Origin: JASEGV01 sp037443545 | Lineage (GTDB): Bacteria; Bacteroidota; Ignavibacteria; UBA10030; BY39 | Reading direction: 5' to 3' | NCBI GenBank assembly: GCA_037443545.1 | Contig: JBBIOD010000014.1 | Span: forward strand, 1-32,860 | Length of the DNA stretch: 32,860 nt | Shown: positions 31,321-32,860 of the stretch, in pieces | Layout of the letters: each line of letters begins with the position of its first letter | Position numbering within the stretch: the first letter of the stretch is position 1 | The notes under the pieces: model-generated | What the model saw: the letters and a program-made list of their open reading frames with translations, nothing else | What the model was told of the DNA's origin: nothing | Databases searched by the model: none | Made by a program: the position numbers and the translations under genes

Positions 31321-32337
31321 TTAGGCTAAAGTTCTTCCGATTGCATTTGCTATTAAATCAGCTTCCTTCATTAGTTGGAATAATTTTTCGGGCTTGAGTG
31401 ATTGTTCTCCATCCGAAGTCGCCTCCTCCGGTTTTGGATGCATCTCAACTATCAAACCATCGGCACCGGCGGCCAATGCTGCCCGGCTCATCGGAATTAT
31501 AAAATCGTGCCTTCCTGTCCCATGGCTCGGATCGACGATAATTGGAAGATGCGATAGAAGTTTGATCGCCGGTACGATATTCAAATCGAGTGTGTTGCGT
31601 GTGTATTCAACAAAAGTCCGGATTCCTCTTTCGCATAAAATTACTTGATCATTCCCGTTCGAAAGAATATATTCAGCACTCAATAAAAATTCAGCAAGTG
31701 TAGCCGAATAGTTTCGTTTTAATAAAACAGGTTTTTTTATTTTTCCTAATTTCTGTAACAATTTTGTGTTTTGCATATTTCGTGTGCCTACTTGTAATAT
31801 ATCGGCATACTCAGCCACAAGTTCAATTTCAGTCGCATCGATCACTTCAGTAATAATTTTCAAGCCGGTCAATCTTTTAGTTTTTTCTAAAATTTTCAAG
31901 CCCTCTTTACCCATACCCTGGAAGGAATACGGGCTTGTTCGTGGTTTAAAAGCTCCGCCTCGCAATATTTTGATACCCGCTTTCTTTACCATTTCAGCAG
32001 ACTCAAGCATTTGCTCTTCACTCTCGACAGAACAGGGCCCAGCCATTATCACAATTTCACTCCCACCGACAAGTACACCATCAACCGAGATCACGGAATC
32101 AGTCGGTTGAAATTCGCGACTCGCTAATTTGTATGGTTTTAAAATCGGAATAATATTTTCTACGTTCGGCAGTAAACTGATTTGGTCTTTGTTTAATAAA
32201 CGTTCATCCCCGATTATCCCGATAACGGTTCGTTCTACGCCTTTCGATACGTTAGCTTTAAAACCTAATTTTTCTATCCTTTCAACTACGCGTTCAACAT
32301 CTTGTTCAACCGCTTCATGCTTCATTAACACTATCAT
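31321..32337 (-). CDS. aroF: 3-deoxy-7-phosphoheptulonate (DAHP) synthase, class I-beta
   Basis: The first enzyme of the shikimate pathway joins phosphoenolpyruvate and erythrose 4-phosphate. The N-terminal 65 or so residues form a ferredoxin-like regulatory domain (MIVLMKHEAVEQDVERVVER and on), as in the Thermotoga enzyme, where it mediates feedback inhibition. The catalytic barrel contains MAGPCSVESEEQ (about 101-112), RGGAFKPRTSPYSFQG (metal and PEP binding, with the KPRTSPYSF signature), LLKRNYSATLAE and VDPSHGTGRHDF. 338 residues is the normal length for this class. It is the first gene of the run to radC, with a promoter at 32372-32400. Nothing in the sequence explains its pairing with an exporter. 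Confidence 0.94.
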   Translation of the reverse strand: MIVLMKHEAVEQDVERVVERIEKLGFKANVSKGVERTVIGIIGDERLLNKDQISLLPNVENIIPILKPYKLASREFQPTDSVISVDGVLVGGSEIVIMAGPCSVESEEQMLESAEMVKKAGIKILRGGAFKPRTSPYSFQGMGKEGLKILEKTKRLTGLKIITEVIDATEIELVAEYADILQVGTRNMQNTKLLQKLGKIKKPVLLKRNYSATLAEFLLSAEYILSNGNDQVILCERGIRTFVEYTRNTLDLNIVPAIKLLSHLPIIVDPSHGTGRHDFIIPMSRAALAAGADGLIVEMHPKPEEATSDGEQSLKPEKLFQLMKEADLIANAIGRTLA

Positions 32338-32371
32338 ATAAAAATAAATTCTCTTCTATTATTTCTTAATA

Positions 32372-32400
32372 AGTATAAGAATAGAATAAGATAAAAACAA
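32372..32400 (-). promoter_or_regulatory. sigma-70-type promoter of the aroF operon
   Basis: On the minus strand TTGTTT (32400-32395) and TATACT (32377-32372) have a 17-base spacer. A start near 32365 leaves a leader of about 28 bases to the aroF ATG. Confidence 0.55.
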
Positions 32401-32409
32401 GTTCCAGAA

Positions 32410-32438
32410 TTGTAATTCTTTTTAAGTTTAATTATCTT
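32410..32438 (+). promoter_or_regulatory. weak candidate promoter of menG
   Basis: TTGTAA (32410-32415) and TATCTT (32433-32438) are 17 bases apart. The start would fall at the ATG itself, so it is either leaderless or false. A short inverted repeat agaatt-gt-aattct (32406-32419) overlaps the -35. Confidence 0.25.
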
Positions 32439-32443
32439 GTTGT

Positions 32444-32860
32444 ATGTTTTTACACACAGAAAAGTCAAAATATAGATCGGAGCAAGTAGCAAATTTGTTC
32501 GATTCGATAGCACATAGTTATGATTTTTTAAATCATTTTTTGAGCGGGGGGATTGATTTTTATTGGAGGTGGCGCGCTCTGCGATTACTCAAAAACCAGA
32601 AACCAAAATGTGTGTTAGATGTTGCCTGCGGAACAGCCGATTTTTCCATTGCGGCTGCAAAGTATGGTGTACAAACAATTTACTCCATCGATATAGCAGA
32701 AAAAATGCTTTCTATCGCTCAAACAAAGGTCGAAAATAAAGGCCTTTCGAAACAGATAAAATTGGAAATGGGCAATGCTGAATCTATTCGATTTGATTCC
32801 GAATTTTTTGATGCCGCTATTGTTGCTTTCGGTGTACGTAATTTTGAAAATCTTGAAAAA
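32444..32860 (+). CDS. menG: demethylmenaquinone/ubiquinone methyltransferase, N-terminal part (cut by window edge)
   Basis: Catalyses the C-methylation that completes menaquinone (or ubiquinone) synthesis. From ATG 32444, 139 codons are open to the edge. The family opening is present: VANLFDSIAHSYDFLNHFLS, then WRWRALRLL. The SAM-binding motif is VLDVACGTADFS, followed by IDIAEKMLSIAQ. The last block before the cut, AFGVRNFENLEK, matches the conserved UbiE/MenE-type GIRN motif. The quinone made is probably menaquinone, given the phylum, so I use menG; ubiE is the equivalent name. It is divergent from aroF with a 106-base AT-rich gap. The C-terminal third is not in the window. Confidence 0.92.
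   Translation, partial: MFLHTEKSKYRSEQVANLFDSIAHSYDFLNHFLSGGIDFYWRWRALRLLKNQKPKCVLDVACGTADFSIAAAKYGVQTIYSIDIAEKMLSIAQTKVENKGLSKQIKLEMGNAESIRFDSEFFDAAIVAFGVRNFENLEK

Noticed and set aside
1..32860. CRISPR array, insertion sequence, prophage or integrase
   Set aside because: No regularly spaced repeats, transposase motifs or phage structural genes were seen on either strand.

Overview
The window looks like a chromosomal segment of an AT-rich bacterium from the Bacteroidota/Chlorobiota side of the FCB group, most likely an Ignavibacteria-like lineage. The evidence is a type IX secretion C-terminal sorting domain of the NYPNPFNP kind on a secreted protein, the alternative 'GlmU-family' sugar nucleotidyltransferase typical of that group, an exbB-exbD-exbD-tonB cluster, and a class I-beta DAHP synthase. 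Promoters that can be read resemble the ordinary sigma-70 TTGACA/TATAAT type rather than the Bacteroidetes TTTG/TAnnTTTG type, which fits Ignavibacteria/Chlorobi better than classical Bacteroidia. The lineage call is an inference. Nearly every gene is on the minus strand; only mazG and the partial menG are on the plus strand.

Layout in window coordinates, high to low for minus-strand operons. 1-5453: the 5' part of acpS, a GC-rich structured intergenic element, then a two-gene type III restriction-modification locus with res upstream of mod, preceded by a gene-poor 288-base spacer. 5454-10375: a tight four-gene run (glmU-like, rsmB, DUF1028 protein, threonine-dehydrogenase-like). 10412-12538: rpmE with its own promoter and terminator, and a secreted PHP-type metallohydrolase with a T9SS tail. 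12539-12956: a tRNA-Thr(CGU) gene flanked by GC-rich palindromes. 12957-19296: one long probable operon, STAS protein, ExbB, two ExbD, TonB, a small two-helix membrane protein, a PstS-like lipoprotein, a TPR protein and inorganic pyrophosphatase. 19293-19475: its leader, with two copies of the palindrome TTGCA-N3-TGCAA and an overlapping 25-codon ORF. 19476-23054: a phosphorelay set (single receiver, membrane histidine kinase, NtrC-type sigma-54 activator). 23147-23914: mazG on the plus strand, ending exactly where phoH (minus) ends. 24937-26140: a lipoprotein and LysM-protein pair with a consensus promoter and a textbook terminator. 26177-32337: aroF, ABC ATPase, ABC permease, TPR/solute-binding fusion and radC in one run. 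32444-end: the 5' part of menG/ubiE.

Most of the window is housekeeping and envelope biology. The accessory part is the type III restriction-modification locus. I did not find a clear-cut new defence or mobile system. The observations I would follow up first are the palindrome pair and coupled mini-ORF ahead of the STAS/Exb/Ton operon, the composition of that operon (energy transducer with a PstS-like binder and pyrophosphatase), the LpoA-like TPR/binding-protein fusion, and the structured element at 307-362. All functions are read from sequence motifs only; no database search was run.
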